Shown: positions 1-7,987 of the stretch, piece after piece
Layout: every line of letters starts with the position of its first letter
How positions within the stretch are numbered: position 1 is the stretch's first letter
Assembly (NCBI GenBank): GCA_934668875.1
Contig: CAKUON010000007.1
Coordinates: forward strand, 62,001 to 126,000
Direction of reading: 5' to 3'
Origin: an uncultured Collinsella sp.
GTDB lineage: Bacteria; Actinomycetota; Coriobacteriia; Coriobacteriales; Coriobacteriaceae
DNA length: 64,000 nt
The notes under the pieces: generated by a model
The model's input: the letters and a program-made list of their open reading frames with translations, nothing else
What the model was told of the DNA's origin: nothing
Databases searched by the model: none
Position numbers and translations under genes: made by a program

Positions 1-80
1 AGAGCACGCAGGATAACGCCCTGCTTGCCGCGATCCTTACCAGAGAGAACCTGGACCTTATCGCCCTTCTTGATATACAT
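1..80 (-). CDS. rplX: Ribosomal protein L24, N-terminal part (runs off left edge)
   Basis: Only the first 26 or so codons are inside the window; the gene continues past position 1. They read [14 protein letters not shown] followed by KDRGKQG, the KOW-type start of ribosomal protein L24, an assembly-initiating protein of the 50S subunit that binds 23S rRNA. The ATG is the codon at 80-78, just downstream of rplN in the normal spc-operon order (rplN-rplX). Identification is firm from the KOW motif and position; the rest cannot be judged. Confidence 0.9.
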   Translation of the reverse strand, partial: MYIKKGDKVQVLSGKDRGKQGVILRA

Positions 81-93
81 ATATCTCCCCTAA

Positions 94-462
94 CTACAGG
101 GTCTCGGGAGCGAGCGAGACGATCTTCATGTACTTCTTGTCACGAAGCTCGCGAGCGACGGGCCCGAAGATACGGGTGCCGACGGGCGAACCATCGTTGT
201 TGATGACAACGCAGGCGTTCTCATCAAAGCGAATGTAGGAGCCATCCTTGCGGCGGATCTCCTTAACGGTGCGAACGACGACGCAACGGACAACGTCCTT
301 CTTCTTGACGTTGGCGCCAGGGGTAGCCTCCTGGACAGCACCGATGAACACATCGCCGATGCCTGCATAACGACGCTTGGAACCGCCAAGCACCTTGATG
401 CAGCGAATCTTGCGAGCGCCGGAGTTGTCGGCGACGTTCAGCATGGTTTGCATCTGAATCAT
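94..462 (-). CDS. rplN: 50S ribosomal protein L14
   Basis: 122 residues, the usual length of L14, starting [18 protein letters not shown], the family's signature N-terminus. L14 sits at the 30S-50S interface, forming part of an intersubunit bridge. The start is an ATG behind a good GGAGG ribosome-binding site about 9 bases upstream. It follows rpsQ after a 118-base gap, which is unusually wide for this operon and contains an inverted repeat (see 508-545), and is followed by rplX 13 bases later. Co-transcription with the rplC-led operon is inferred from shared strand and absence of a terminator. Confidence 0.98.
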   Translation of the reverse strand: MIQMQTMLNVADNSGARKIRCIKVLGGSKRRYAGIGDVFIGAVQEATPGANVKKKDVVRCVVVRTVKEIRRKDGSYIRFDENACVVINNDGSPVGTRIFGPVARELRDKKYMKIVSLAPETL

Positions 463-507
463 GGTAGATGTTCCTCCGAACTAAGAACCGAAGAGAGGTG
501 CGCAGCC

Positions 508-545
508 TGTATACGGCCCGTGGTATGCAAGCCAGGCATACGCAC
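508..545 (-). repeat. Palindromic stretch in the rpsQ-rplN gap
   Basis: The 118-base gap between rpsQ and rplN contains overlapping inverted repeats (GTATGC/GCATAC and a GTATAC-ending arm) that resemble, in degenerate form, the GGATACGCCC / CGTGTATAC hairpins seen near rplB, rplC, rpsL and the tRNA-tuf operon. No uridine run follows it, so it is not an obvious terminator. It may be an mRNA processing or pausing site; function not established. Confidence 0.4.
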
Positions 546-580
546 ATCTTCGGAAACGTACAAGTCGTAAGAGCGACTGC

Positions 581-841
581 TTATTTAGCGCGCTCGACGA
601 CCTCGATGAGGCGCCAACGCTTCATCTTGGACATAGGACGGGTCTCCATAACGCGGACAGTGTCGCCCACGCCAGCCGTGCACTCCTCATCGTGAGCGTG
701 CAGCTTCTTGGAGCTGGTCATCATCTTGCCGTACTTGGGGTGACGCTTGCGCTCGGTGATGGTGACAACGATGGTCTTGGCACCGGAGACGGAGGTAACG
801 ACACCCGTACGGACCTTACGCGAGTTACGCGAATCAGTCAT
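581..841 (-). CDS. rpsQ: 30S ribosomal protein S17
   Basis: 86 residues, normal for S17, an OB-fold protein that binds 16S rRNA early in 30S assembly. The sequence contains the typical stretch VRTGVVTS, VVTITERKRHPKYGK and the central HDEE region followed by VGDTVRVMETRPMSK. ATG start behind an AAGGAG site. Lies 16 bases downstream of rpmC in the standard rpmC-rpsQ-rplN order. Confidence 0.98.
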   Translation of the reverse strand: MTDSRNSRKVRTGVVTSVSGAKTIVVTITERKRHPKYGKMMTSSKKLHAHDEECTAGVGDTVRVMETRPMSKMKRWRLIEVVERAK

Positions 842-857
842 GTTCTCTCCTTAGGTC

Positions 858-1073
858 CTACTCGGCGACAGCGGACTTCTCCGCTGCGATCTCGCGGGCG
901 CGCTGCTCCGTGAGGACGCGAGCGATGTCCTTCTTCACGGTGTTGACGCGAGCGGTGTTGTCCAGCTGGCTGGTGGCCATCTGGAAACGAAGGTTAAAGA
1001 GCTCGGCGCGCATTTCCTTCAGCTTCTCAACGAGCTGAGCGTCCGAGAGCTCACGAATCTCTGCGGGCTTCAT
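858..1073 (-). CDS. rpmC: 50S ribosomal protein L29
   Basis: 71 residues, matching L29, a two-helix protein near the polypeptide exit tunnel that helps dock trigger factor and SRP. It begins [18 protein letters not shown] and has the family's LFNLRFQ motif near residue 26. The ATG overlaps the rplP stop codon by one base (TAATG), indicating translational coupling; an AGGAG site lies inside the end of rplP. Confidence 0.98.
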   Translation of the reverse strand: MKPAEIRELSDAQLVEKLKEMRAELFNLRFQMATSQLDNTARVNTVKKDIARVLTEQRAREIAAEKSAVAE

Positions 1074-1576
1074 TAGTTCTCCTCCTTGGCGGCGGCGGCG
1101 TCCTCAGCAGCCCACTTGGCCTCGAGAGCGGCCTCCTCAGCCATCTCCTTCTCGATGCGCTGCTCAGCGTTCTTAGCAGCAACAATCTTGGTCTTGATGG
1201 GAAGCTTGTGCTGTGCAAGACGCAGAGCCTCGCGAGCGACCTCCTCGGGCACGCCCTTGACCTCGAACATGATGCGGCCGGGCTTGACGACGGCCACCCA
1301 CTCCTCGGGGTTACCCTTACCAGAACCCATGCGAGTCTCGGCAGGCTTCTTGGTGATGGGCTTATCGGGGAAGATCGTGATGTAGACACGACCGCCACGC
1401 TTCATGTAGCGGGTCATGGCAATACGAGCGGCCTCGATCTGACGGTTGGTGATCCAATGGGCCTCGAGAGCCTGGATACCAAACTCGCCGAAATGCAGCT
1501 CGGTATTACCCTTGGCCTGGCCCTTCATGGAGCCACGCTGCACCTTGCGGTGAAGAATACGCTTAGGGGCAAGCAC
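1073..1576 (-). CDS. rplP: 50S ribosomal protein L16 with acidic C-terminal extension
   Basis: 167 residues. The first 138 or so are canonical L16 ([15 protein letters not shown] at the start, then the central [10 protein letters not shown] motif), which organises the A-site region of the 50S subunit. The remaining roughly 28 residues form an Ala/Glu-rich, probably helical tail not present in the common 137-144 residue form. The start is GTG, in a TAGTG overlap with the rpsC stop codon, so the two genes are coupled. Position between rpsC and rpmC is standard. The tail's role is unknown. Confidence 0.97.
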   Translation of the reverse strand: MLAPKRILHRKVQRGSMKGQAKGNTELHFGEFGIQALEAHWITNRQIEAARIAMTRYMKRGGRVYITIFPDKPITKKPAETRMGSGKGNPEEWVAVVKPGRIMFEVKGVPEEVAREALRLAQHKLPIKTKIVAAKNAEQRIEKEMAEEAALEAKWAAEDAAAAKEEN

Positions 1577-2286
1577 TACTGACCCCTCCTCTCGGAGTTA
1601 CGACGACGAGGACGGGAAGAGCCCTCGAGTGCAGGGTTGGGAACAGGCTGGCCCGGGAGCTTCTCGCCCAGGTAGATCCAGACCTTCACGCCGCAAGCGC
1701 CCATGGTGGTGCTGGCGACAGCCGTGCCGTAGTCGATCTTGGCACGGAGGGTGTGCAGAGGCACGCGACCCTCGCGGTACCACTCACGACGGCCCATCTC
1801 GGCACCGCCAAGACGACCGGAGCACTGGATACGGATGCCCTTAGCGCCGGCCTTGCGGGCAGACTGGACAGCCTTGCGCATAGCGCGACGGAAGGCAACG
1901 CGGCCCTCGAGCTGCTCGGCGATAGACTGAGCAACGAGGTTGGCGTCGAGCTCGGGGCGCTTGATCTCGACAACGTCGACGGAGAGCTGGCCCTTGGAGA
2001 CGCCAGCGACCTTCTCGAGCTCGGTGCGGAGGGTATCGATCTCGGCACCCTTCTTACCGATGACAACGCCGGGGCGAGCGGTGAGGATGATGACCTTCAC
2101 CTTGTCGCCAGCGCGCTCGATCTCGACGCGGGAGACAGCTGCGCGGGAAAGACGCTTCTCGAGGTACTTGCGGATCTCGAGATCGTTACCGAGGGTCTTA
2201 GCGTAATCCTTCTCTGCGAACCAGCGGGAGCGCCAGTTCTCGGTGATGCCAAGACGGAAGCCGGTGGGGTAGACTTTCTGACCCAT
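1576..2286 (-). CDS. rpsC: 30S ribosomal protein S3
   Basis: 236 residues. S3 lines the mRNA entry channel of the 30S subunit. Visible: [14 protein letters not shown] start, a type II KH domain with [10 protein letters not shown] near residues 75-85, and the C-terminal domain with [20 protein letters not shown]. The last 20 or so residues are a basic Arg/Ser-rich tail. ATG start, 6 bases after the rplV stop, overlapping rplP downstream. Confidence 0.98.
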   Translation of the reverse strand: MGQKVYPTGFRLGITENWRSRWFAEKDYAKTLGNDLEIRKYLEKRLSRAAVSRVEIERAGDKVKVIILTARPGVVIGKKGAEIDTLRTELEKVAGVSKGQLSVDVVEIKRPELDANLVAQSIAEQLEGRVAFRRAMRKAVQSARKAGAKGIRIQCSGRLGGAEMGRREWYREGRVPLHTLRAKIDYGTAVASTTMGACGVKVWIYLGEKLPGQPVPNPALEGSSRPRRRNSERRGQ

Positions 2287-2292
2287 ACAGCT

Positions 2293-2664
2293 TTACGCCT
2301 CCTTTCGAGGAGCAACGACGACGGTGATGTGGGAAGTACGCTTCAGAATGCGAGAAGCGGAACCCTTGGCGCGGGGACGGATGCGCTTAAGCGTCGGACC
2401 CTCGTCAACATAGGCAGCGGCGACAACCAGGTTGTCGGCACGCAGACCGTTGTTGTTCTCGGCGTTCGCAACGGCGGAACGGAGAACCTTCTCGACATCC
2501 ACGGCGACGGCGCGGTCGCAGAAGTGGAGGATGTCGAAGGCCTGAGCGACAGGCTTGCGGCGGATCAGATCGACCACCAGGCGGGCCTTGCTGGGGGAAA
2601 CACGCACGTACTTAGCGACGGCGCGAACCTCGGTGGCCTCAGTTTCAATAGACTTAGTTGCCAT
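2293..2664 (-). CDS. rplV: 50S ribosomal protein L22
   Basis: 123 residues. L22 extends a beta-hairpin into the nascent-peptide tunnel; this hairpin region near the C-terminus ([14 protein letters not shown]) is intact and has no obvious insertion or deletion of the kind linked with macrolide resistance. The core [14 protein letters not shown] is canonical. Short gap to rpsS upstream (14 bases) and rpsC downstream. Confidence 0.98.
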   Translation of the reverse strand: MATKSIETEATEVRAVAKYVRVSPSKARLVVDLIRRKPVAQAFDILHFCDRAVAVDVEKVLRSAVANAENNNGLRADNLVVAAAYVDEGPTLKRIRPRAKGSASRILKRTSHITVVVAPRKEA

Positions 2665-2678
2665 TTACGGTTAACCCC

Positions 2679-2939
2679 CTATTTGGCCTTGTGGCCACGG
2701 AACGTACGAGTCGGCGCGAACTCGCCGAGCTTGTGACCAACCATGGACTCGGTAACATACACGGGCACATGCTTGCGGCCGTCGTGGACGGCGATGGTGT
2801 GACCAACCATCTCGGGGAAGATGGTGGACGCGCGGGACCAGGTCTTCACGACGTCCTTCTTGCCAGCCTCGTTCATCGCGGTGATACGCGAGAGAAGGCG
2901 AGTCTCCACGAACGGGCCCTTTTTGAGACTTCTGCTCAT
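2679..2939 (-). CDS. rpsS: 30S ribosomal protein S19
   Basis: 86 residues, starting [11 protein letters not shown], the family signature. S19 with S13 contacts the A/P-site tRNA region at the 30S head. The motifs [19 protein letters not shown] and [12 protein letters not shown] are standard. ATG start preceded by an AGGAG site in the 32-base gap after rplB. Confidence 0.98.
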   Translation of the reverse strand: MSRSLKKGPFVETRLLSRITAMNEAGKKDVVKTWSRASTIFPEMVGHTIAVHDGRKHVPVYVTESMVGHKLGEFAPTRTFRGHKAK

Positions 2940-2971
2940 AAGTGCTTTCTCCTAAAACTCGGTATCCGAAA

Positions 2972-3802
2972 TTACTTCTTACGGCGACGAATGATGTGCT
3001 GGTTCGAGACCTTCTTCTTCTTGCGCGTACGAAGGCCCTTCGTCGGCTTACCCCAGGGGGTAACAGAGGGACGACCAGAGGTGTGGTTCTTGCCCTCGCC
3101 ACCGCCGTGCGGGTGGTCGACAGGGTTCATGACGGTACCGCGGACGGTCGGGCGCACGTTCATGTGACGCTTACGGCCGGCCTTGCCGATGACGATGTTG
3201 GCGTGATCGGCGTTGCCGACCTCACCGACGGTGGCGCGGCAGGTAACGAGGATGCGGCGCATCTCGGAGGAAGGCATACGGACGATAGCGTACTTGCCCT
3301 CCTTACCCATCAGCTGGCAGGAGTTACCGGCGGAACGGGCGATAGCAGCGCCCTTGCCCGGCTGGAACTCGACGGCGTGGATGAGCGTACCAACGGGGAT
3401 GTCGGCGAGGGGCAGAGCGTTGCCCGGCTTGATGTCGGCGTCAGAACCGGACATGATGGTCTGACCGACCTCGAGGCCCTTGGGGGCCAGGATGTAGCGC
3501 TTCTCACCGTCAGCGTAGTGCAGCAGAGCGATGCGAGCGGAACGGTTCGGATCGTACTCGATCGTGGCAACCTTGGCGGGCACGCCGTCCTTGTTGCGCT
3601 TGAAGTCGATCACGCGGTAACGACGCTTCACGCCGCCGCCCTGGTGGCGGGTGGTGATGCGGCCGTTGTTGTTACGACCGGCCTTCTTGGGCAGGGGCTC
3701 GAGAAGAGACTTCTCGGGCTTGGTGCAGGTGATCTCGGAGAAATCGGAGATCGTCTGCCAACGCCTACCAGCGGAGGTCGGCTTAAGGTGCTTTACAGCC
3801 AT
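2972..3802 (-). CDS. rplB: 50S ribosomal protein L2
   Basis: 276 residues starting [16 protein letters not shown] longer reading frame opens at 3877, but the ATG at 3802 has an AAAGGGAT ribosome-binding site and matches the family start, so the extra 25 codons are excluded. L2 is needed for subunit association and peptidyl-transferase assembly. The conserved C-terminal stretch [15 protein letters not shown], with the histidine implicated in peptidyl-transferase function, is intact. A 179-base gap separates it from rplW. Confidence 0.98.
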   Translation of the reverse strand: MAVKHLKPTSAGRRWQTISDFSEITCTKPEKSLLEPLPKKAGRNNNGRITTRHQGGGVKRRYRVIDFKRNKDGVPAKVATIEYDPNRSARIALLHYADGEKRYILAPKGLEVGQTIMSGSDADIKPGNALPLADIPVGTLIHAVEFQPGKGAAIARSAGNSCQLMGKEGKYAIVRMPSSEMRRILVTCRATVGEVGNADHANIVIGKAGRKRHMNVRPTVRGTVMNPVDHPHGGGEGKNHTSGRPSVTPWGKPTKGLRTRKKKKVSNQHIIRRRKK

Positions 3803-3883
3803 TACAATCCCTTTCAATAGGAATCCGTTAGCCATCGCAGACAGGGATTCGAGGTTCTGCCTCGGGTGCGATGACACCGGACG

Positions 3884-3954
3884 TATACACGGTTCCGGGC
3901 GTGTCCATTTAATACGCCCAAAACCTTGAGCTCTCGCCTCCCCTATTTGGGAGG
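3884..3954 (-). repeat. Two hairpins in the rplW-rplB gap
   Basis: The 179-base gap inside the operon holds two inverted repeats on the transcribed strand. One is at 3884-3906 (stem ACACG/CGTGT around loop CCCGGAAC, of the GGAyACGCCC family found also near rplC, rpsL and the tRNA-tuf operon). The other is at 3935-3954 (CCTCCC/GGGAGG around an AT loop). Neither is followed by a U-run. Such a gap in the middle of an S10-type operon is unusual; an internal promoter, mRNA processing or an autoregulatory site are all possible. Confidence 0.45.
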
Positions 3955-3981
3955 CATGAGCTCACTCAACAGCAGCGAGTC

Positions 3982-4269
3982 TTAGGCCTGGTTGCCAAAG
4001 ACCTCGATGGTGTCGCCCTCGGCCAGCGTGACGATGGCCTTCTTCCAAGAACGGGTCTTGCCGGCGACATAGCGCACGCGCTTGGTCTTGGGCTTGACCG
4101 TCAGGGTGTTCACGCGAACGACCTTGACGCCGAAGATCTCCTCGACAGCGTCCTTGATCTGATACTTGTTAGCATCCTTGGCGACCTCGAACGTGTACTT
4201 GTTCAGCTCCATGCCGGAGAAGGAACGCTCGGACACGATCGGACGGATGATGATCTCGTGGGCGGTCAT
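3982..4269 (-). CDS. rplW: 50S ribosomal protein L23
   Basis: 95 residues, typical for L23, which forms the main docking site for trigger factor and SRP at the tunnel exit. It begins MTAHEIIIRPIVSERS and contains FEVAKDANKYQIKDAVEEIF. The start codon directly abuts the rplD stop codon, suggesting coupled translation. Order rplC-rplD-rplW-rplB is canonical. Confidence 0.98.
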   Translation of the reverse strand: MTAHEIIIRPIVSERSFSGMELNKYTFEVAKDANKYQIKDAVEEIFGVKVVRVNTLTVKPKTKRVRYVAGKTRSWKKAIVTLAEGDTIEVFGNQA

Positions 4270-4896
4270 TTATGCAAGCACCTCCCCGAAGTGAGCGGCG
4301 ATGTCGGCGGGCATCAGCACGGCGTTGTTGTTGACGAGATCGTAGGTGTTGGCCTCGTCGGCAGTGATGATGAACGTCTTGGGAATGTTGCGGAACGACA
4401 GGTAGGCGTTGACGTCCTCATCGCGAACGATGATGGTCAGACGCTTACCCTCAAGGCCGAGAGCCTTGAGCATGGCGACGGCAGCCTTGGTGGAAGGCTT
4501 CTCGAAGCCGTAGTCGTCGACGAGCACGAGCTCGCCATCGGCCAGCTTGGCAGACAGCGCGGAGCGCATAGCCAGCTTGACCTCCTTGTTGTTCATACGC
4601 TTAGCGTAGGAACGGGGCTTGGGGGCGAAGACAACGCCACCGTGACGCCACTGGGCAGCACGGATGGAACCCTGGCGGGCACGGCCGGTGCCCTTCTGAC
4701 GCCAAGGCTTCTTGCCGCCACCGGAAACCTCAGAGCGACCCTTAGCAGACTGGGTGCCCTGACGCCAAGAGGCCATCTGGCACTTGACGATGTGGTGCAT
4801 AACGTGGATGTTCGGCTCGATGCCGTACACCTCAGCGGCGAGCTCGGCCTCGGCGACCTTCTTGCCCTCGCTGTTCTTTACTTCAAACTTTGCCAT
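4270..4896 (-). CDS. rplD: 50S ribosomal protein L4
   Basis: 208 residues. L4 contributes a loop to the narrowest part of the exit tunnel; the loop (KKPWRQKGTGRARQGSIR, roughly residues 63-80) is complete. In enterobacteria L4 also represses its own operon; nothing in this sequence shows whether that occurs here. ATG start behind AAGGAG, 46 bases after rplC. Confidence 0.98.
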   Translation of the reverse strand: MAKFEVKNSEGKKVAEAELAAEVYGIEPNIHVMHHIVKCQMASWRQGTQSAKGRSEVSGGGKKPWRQKGTGRARQGSIRAAQWRHGGVVFAPKPRSYAKRMNNKEVKLAMRSALSAKLADGELVLVDDYGFEKPSTKAAVAMLKALGLEGKRLTIIVRDEDVNAYLSFRNIPKTFIITADEANTYDLVNNNAVLMPADIAAHFGEVLA

Positions 4897-4942
4897 TTAA
4901 GTGTTCTCCTTGGTATGACGCTGGGCTAAATGGGCTGGGCCC

Positions 4943-5563
4943 TTAGGCCATACGGATGGCGACGAGACCATTCTTGGCACCCGGGACAGCGCCCTTGACC
5001 AAGATGAGGTTCTGCTCGGCATCGATGCGGACAACGGAAAGGTTCTTGACGGTAACGCGCTCGTTACCCATGTGACCGGCCATCTTGACGCCCTTGAGGA
5101 CGCGCGCAGGATAGGCGCACTGACCGATAGAACCGGGGTGACGCTGGAAGTGAGAACCATGCGTCATAGGACCGCGGCGCTGACCCCAGCGCTTGATGCG
5201 ACCCTGGAAGCCCTTACCCTTGGAGGTACCGATGACGTCGACCTTCTCGACATCAGCGAAATCAGCGACGGTGACGACCTCGCCGACCTTGTGCTCCTCG
5301 CCGTTCTCGACGCGGACCTCACGAAGGAAGCGGACAGGCTCGACGCCAGCCTTGGCGAAGTGACCAGCCATGGGCTTATTCACGTTCTTGGCCTTGATGT
5401 CGCCGAAACCGATCTGGACGGCGTCATAGCCGTCGGTTGCCTGAGTTTTAACCTGCGAGACAGCGCAGGGGCCAGCCTGGATGACCGTGACGGGAACGAC
5501 GTTATCGTCCTCGTCCCAAACCTGGGTCATGCCAATCTTGCGGCCGAGAATCATGCTGATCAA
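4943..5563 (-). CDS. rplC: 50S ribosomal protein L3, first gene of the split S10 operon
   Basis: 206 residues; L3 starts 50S assembly and reaches the peptidyl-transferase centre. Motifs: [12 protein letters not shown] at the N-terminus, [24 protein letters not shown] in the centre. Two starts are possible: a TTG at 5563 with GGGA 7 bases upstream (MISMILG) or the ATG at 5554, which has no clear ribosome-binding site; the TTG is preferred. rpsJ, which normally precedes rplC, is absent here and lies 14 kb away after fusA, so this operon has its own promoter somewhere in 5564-5830. Confidence 0.97.
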   Translation of the reverse strand: MISMILGRKIGMTQVWDEDDNVVPVTVIQAGPCAVSQVKTQATDGYDAVQIGFGDIKAKNVNKPMAGHFAKAGVEPVRFLREVRVENGEEHKVGEVVTVADFADVEKVDVIGTSKGKGFQGRIKRWGQRRGPMTHGSHFQRHPGSIGQCAYPARVLKGVKMAGHMGNERVTVKNLSVVRIDAEQNLILVKGAVPGAKNGLVAIRMA

Positions 5564-5831
5564 GATATGATCCCAACTCTCGCGTGGTCTTGGGACAATG
5601 CGTACACCACCGAGCGTACGCCCCTAGAGGACCACTACTTACACGACGTGCTCCCCAGCCTTGTATTTCGCCCGGACTACCTGACAACCCTATTAAGCAG
5701 GCATTTTGTCCAGCCAGAATACTCCCCTGGTTACACACAGCTGTTTAGTATACACGGCTGCGGGCGTATCCATCGAGATTCATATTTCACTCACATTGTT
5801 TACGCAGGTAAAGTGCGTGGACGTCGCCTGG
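5564..5831 (-). promoter_or_regulatory. Leader and promoter region of the rplC operon
   Basis: No gene is seen. On the minus strand, about 180 bases before rplC, is a GGATACGCCC hairpin ending in GTGTATACT (5748-5773) that could contain a -10 box (TATACT), though the matching -35 (TCGATG) is weak. A TTTAC/GTAAA palindrome lies further upstream at about 5799-5814. The long leader (over 150 bases) could carry an autoregulatory structure. The exact promoter is not certain. Confidence 0.45.
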
Positions 5832-5976
5832 GCTTTGGCGGAGGGGCGGGCCCGAGACTAATTAAGGTTGCTGCTCTACAGTCCTGCTCACGACGGAGAG
5901 CACATTAAGTGCTCTCCTGTTCGTGCGGAACTCGCGACAACCTTAATTAGTCTCGGGCCCGCCCCTCCGCCAAAGC
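5832..5976 (-). repeat. Large palindrome E1 (conserved core, locus-specific arms)
   Basis: Perfect 39-bp inverted repeat (5832-5870 with 5938-5976) around a 67-base core. The core (5871-5937) is shared with the elements at 23108-23248 and 36209-36337, including AGTCCT, an inner stem GAGAGCAC/GTGCTCTC with loop ATTAA, and CGTGCGGAACTCGCGA. The arms are unrelated to those of the other two copies. It sits between the 3' end of the phosphatase gene and the rplC leader. No transposase, integrase or reverse transcriptase is adjacent. As RNA or single-stranded DNA it would fold into one very long hairpin. Confidence 0.9.
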
Positions 5977-6020
5977 TCGGGGGACGACACGTTGATGTCT
6001 GCTAAACCTTGCTCGCTCAG

Positions 6021-6644
6021 CTAAATACTTTGTTGGGGATCTACGATTTGCTGGAGGGTGAACTTGCATTGGGGCGGTTTGCCCTCTTCATGCTTTTCCT
6101 CATCGAAATTGAAGATCATGATGGCGCAGTTGGGGAGTTTGGTTGGGAGTCTGAAGTCGGCTGGGGCGGCGGCTTTTATGAATTGACGGCTGGCGCTGCC
6201 GTGGCTTACTGCTAGGAGGGTTTTGGTGTCCTCGACGCTTATGAGATTGGTAAGGGTGTTTACCATGCGCGTTTGCAGGGCTTGGCTTCCCTCTCCCCCG
6301 AATGGAACCAAATCCTCGCCGGGTTCCCAGACGTCGGTGGGCAGGGCGTCGTGGGGGCCCTCTTCGAAGGTTCCGTAGCAGCGTTCGATGATGCCTTCGC
6401 AGGGTTCAACAGATGCGTTTTGGCCGAGCAGTTCGGTTGCGACGAGGCCTGCTGTGTCCATGGCTCGGCCTAAGGGTGAGGAGACCACTTTGTCCGGCAC
6501 GACGTTGTGGGCTTTGAGCCATGCGGCTGCCATCCCTGCTTGTTGGCGGCCCAGGTCGGTGAGCGGTGAGTCGCAGCGGCCCTGGACGAGTTTTTTAACG
6601 TTGAATTCCGTCTGACCGTGGCGCAGTAGATACAGCTTCTTCAT
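6021..6644 (-). CDS. Histidine phosphatase family protein (phosphoglycerate mutase-like)
   Basis: 207 residues. The N-terminal LLRHGQTEFN is the catalytic phosphohistidine motif (RHG) of the branch that includes cofactor-dependent phosphoglycerate mutases and small-molecule phosphatases such as CobC and PhoE. The second catalytic histidine is in LLAVSHGSAS near residue 150. Compared with true glycolytic dPGM (about 250 residues) it is short, favouring a phosphatase. Substrate cannot be told from sequence. It follows the CDF transporter gene by 39 bases and precedes palindrome E1. Confidence 0.85.
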   Translation of the reverse strand: MKKLYLLRHGQTEFNVKKLVQGRCDSPLTDLGRQQAGMAAAWLKAHNVVPDKVVSSPLGRAMDTAGLVATELLGQNASVEPCEGIIERCYGTFEEGPHDALPTDVWEPGEDLVPFGGEGSQALQTRMVNTLTNLISVEDTKTLLAVSHGSASRQFIKAAAPADFRLPTKLPNCAIMIFNFDEEKHEEGKPPQCKFTLQQIVDPQQSI

Positions 6645-6683
6645 GCTCTCCCCTTCTGCATCAATAGCTTGAGCGATGCCACC

Positions 6684-7838
6684 CTATTCGTGAGTATGGC
6701 CTACGTAGTCTTCGTCGATCGTGATCTTTGCGAATGACTTGGGGTATTCGGATTCGACCTGTTTTGCCAGTGTTCGCTTTAGATCTTCGGCGCTCATTTG
6801 CAAATCGGAGGGACGTACGCAGTCAAAGATCACGTTGGTGTGCGTAGGACCCGGCACACAGCGTAGGTCGTGGATCGAGAGGCGGCTATCGACCTCTTGA
6901 GCCATAGCGTTGATGCGCAGACGCATGCTCGCCACCTTTGGATCGTCGGTCACGATGGGGTCGTAATGGAGCGTGACGATCATGCTGTCTTCGTTCCTAA
7001 ATGCCTGCTCAATATTGTCGAGCGTGTCGTGACTTTCCAGCGGGCTGGCCTCGGCCGCCATTTCGGCGTGGGCGCTTGCGAACTTTCTGCCCGGACCGTA
7101 ATCGTGAACCATGAGGTCATGAACGCCCAAAACGCCGGGGTAGCTCATGATCTTGTCTCGGATATGTTTGACCAGCTTGGGATCGGGCGCCTGGCCCAAA
7201 AGCGGGCTCACCGTATCCTGGATGAGCTCAAAACCACTCCAGCCGATATAGGCGCCAACGGCAAGGCCGACCCATGCGTCAAGATTGATATGCGTCACCT
7301 GGGAAACAATCGCGCACGCCAGCACGGCGCCCGTGGCTAGGACATCGTTTTTGGAATCCTGAGCGGTCGCATGCAACGTCTCGGACTCAATGCGGTCACC
7401 GAGCTTTTGGTTGAGGGCCGCCATCCACAGCTTTACAACCATCGAAAGTGCCAGGACTGCCACCAGGGCGAGCGAGAACTCGACAGGCTCCGGGTTGACG
7501 ATACGCTCCACCGAGGACTTCACCAGTTCGATGCCAATAAGCAGCACGAGCGCCGCCACAACCAGACCCGAGAGATACTCGTAGCGGCCATGACCGTAAG
7601 GATGCTCGGGGTCTGCTGGCTTGCCCGCCAGCTTAAAGCCAAGCACGCTCACGATGTTCGAGCTAGCATCGGACAGATTATTCATGGCGTCCGCCACAAT
7701 CGAAACCGATCCCGACAGCACGCCAATTACGCCCTTCGCAGCGCATAGTGCCACATTGGCGAGAATACACACCACGCCCGTCAACGTGCCCACGCGCGCA
7801 CGGTCGCCCTGCGCACGCTTAACAATCCACTCGACCAT
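6684..7838 (-). CDS. Cation diffusion facilitator (CDF) family metal exporter
   Basis: 384 residues. About six membrane segments occupy residues 15-215. The metal-binding signature DAMNNLSDASSN in TM2 and the HPYGHGRYEYLSG loop mark the CDF family, which exports Zn, Fe, Mn, Co or Cd in exchange for protons. A cytoplasmic C-terminal domain (VLGVHDLMVHDYGPG and following) is the usual dimerising ferredoxin-like fold, with an extra stretch of about 80 residues after it. The DxxND-type spacing does not settle the metal. The gene precedes the histidine phosphatase with a short gap. Confidence 0.9.
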   Translation of the reverse strand: MVEWIVKRAQGDRARVGTLTGVVCILANVALCAAKGVIGVLSGSVSIVADAMNNLSDASSNIVSVLGFKLAGKPADPEHPYGHGRYEYLSGLVVAALVLLIGIELVKSSVERIVNPEPVEFSLALVAVLALSMVVKLWMAALNQKLGDRIESETLHATAQDSKNDVLATGAVLACAIVSQVTHINLDAWVGLAVGAYIGWSGFELIQDTVSPLLGQAPDPKLVKHIRDKIMSYPGVLGVHDLMVHDYGPGRKFASAHAEMAAEASPLESHDTLDNIEQAFRNEDSMIVTLHYDPIVTDDPKVASMRLRINAMAQEVDSRLSIHDLRCVPGPTHTNVIFDCVRPSDLQMSAEDLKRTLAKQVESEYPKSFAKITIDEDYVGHTHE

Positions 7839-7915
7839 CTACATCCGCCCCCACGGTACTACCTATATATCTATTGCTCAAACGGATTGTAGTGTAGCCA
7901 CTTTGCCCCACAGAT

Positions 7916-7950
7916 ACAAAAAGGCCGCAACCCACACGGGCCACGACCTT
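7916..7950 (-). terminator. Terminator after the PTS IIC gene
   Basis: On the minus strand a 13-bp stem (with G-T wobbles) AAGGTCGTGGCCC / GGGTTGCGGCCTT with loop GTGT is followed by TTTTTG. It is 38 bases downstream of the IIC stop codon and would end the fab-acc-PTS transcript. A second small hairpin (GACAAAGG/CCTTTGTC, 7958-7979) lies between the two. Confidence 0.8.
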
Positions 7951-7987
7951 GGAACATGACAAAGGAATCGTCCTTTGTCGCACAGGT

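Noticed and set aside
3803..3877. N-terminal extension of L2
   Set aside because: The frame is open, but L2 starts at [12 protein letters not shown] with a good ribosome-binding site at 3802.
5832..5976. Palindrome E1 as an integron attC site or a retron RNA
   Set aside because: No attC-type GTTRRRY boxes, integrase or reverse transcriptase gene is present, and the perfect long arms differ from both classes.
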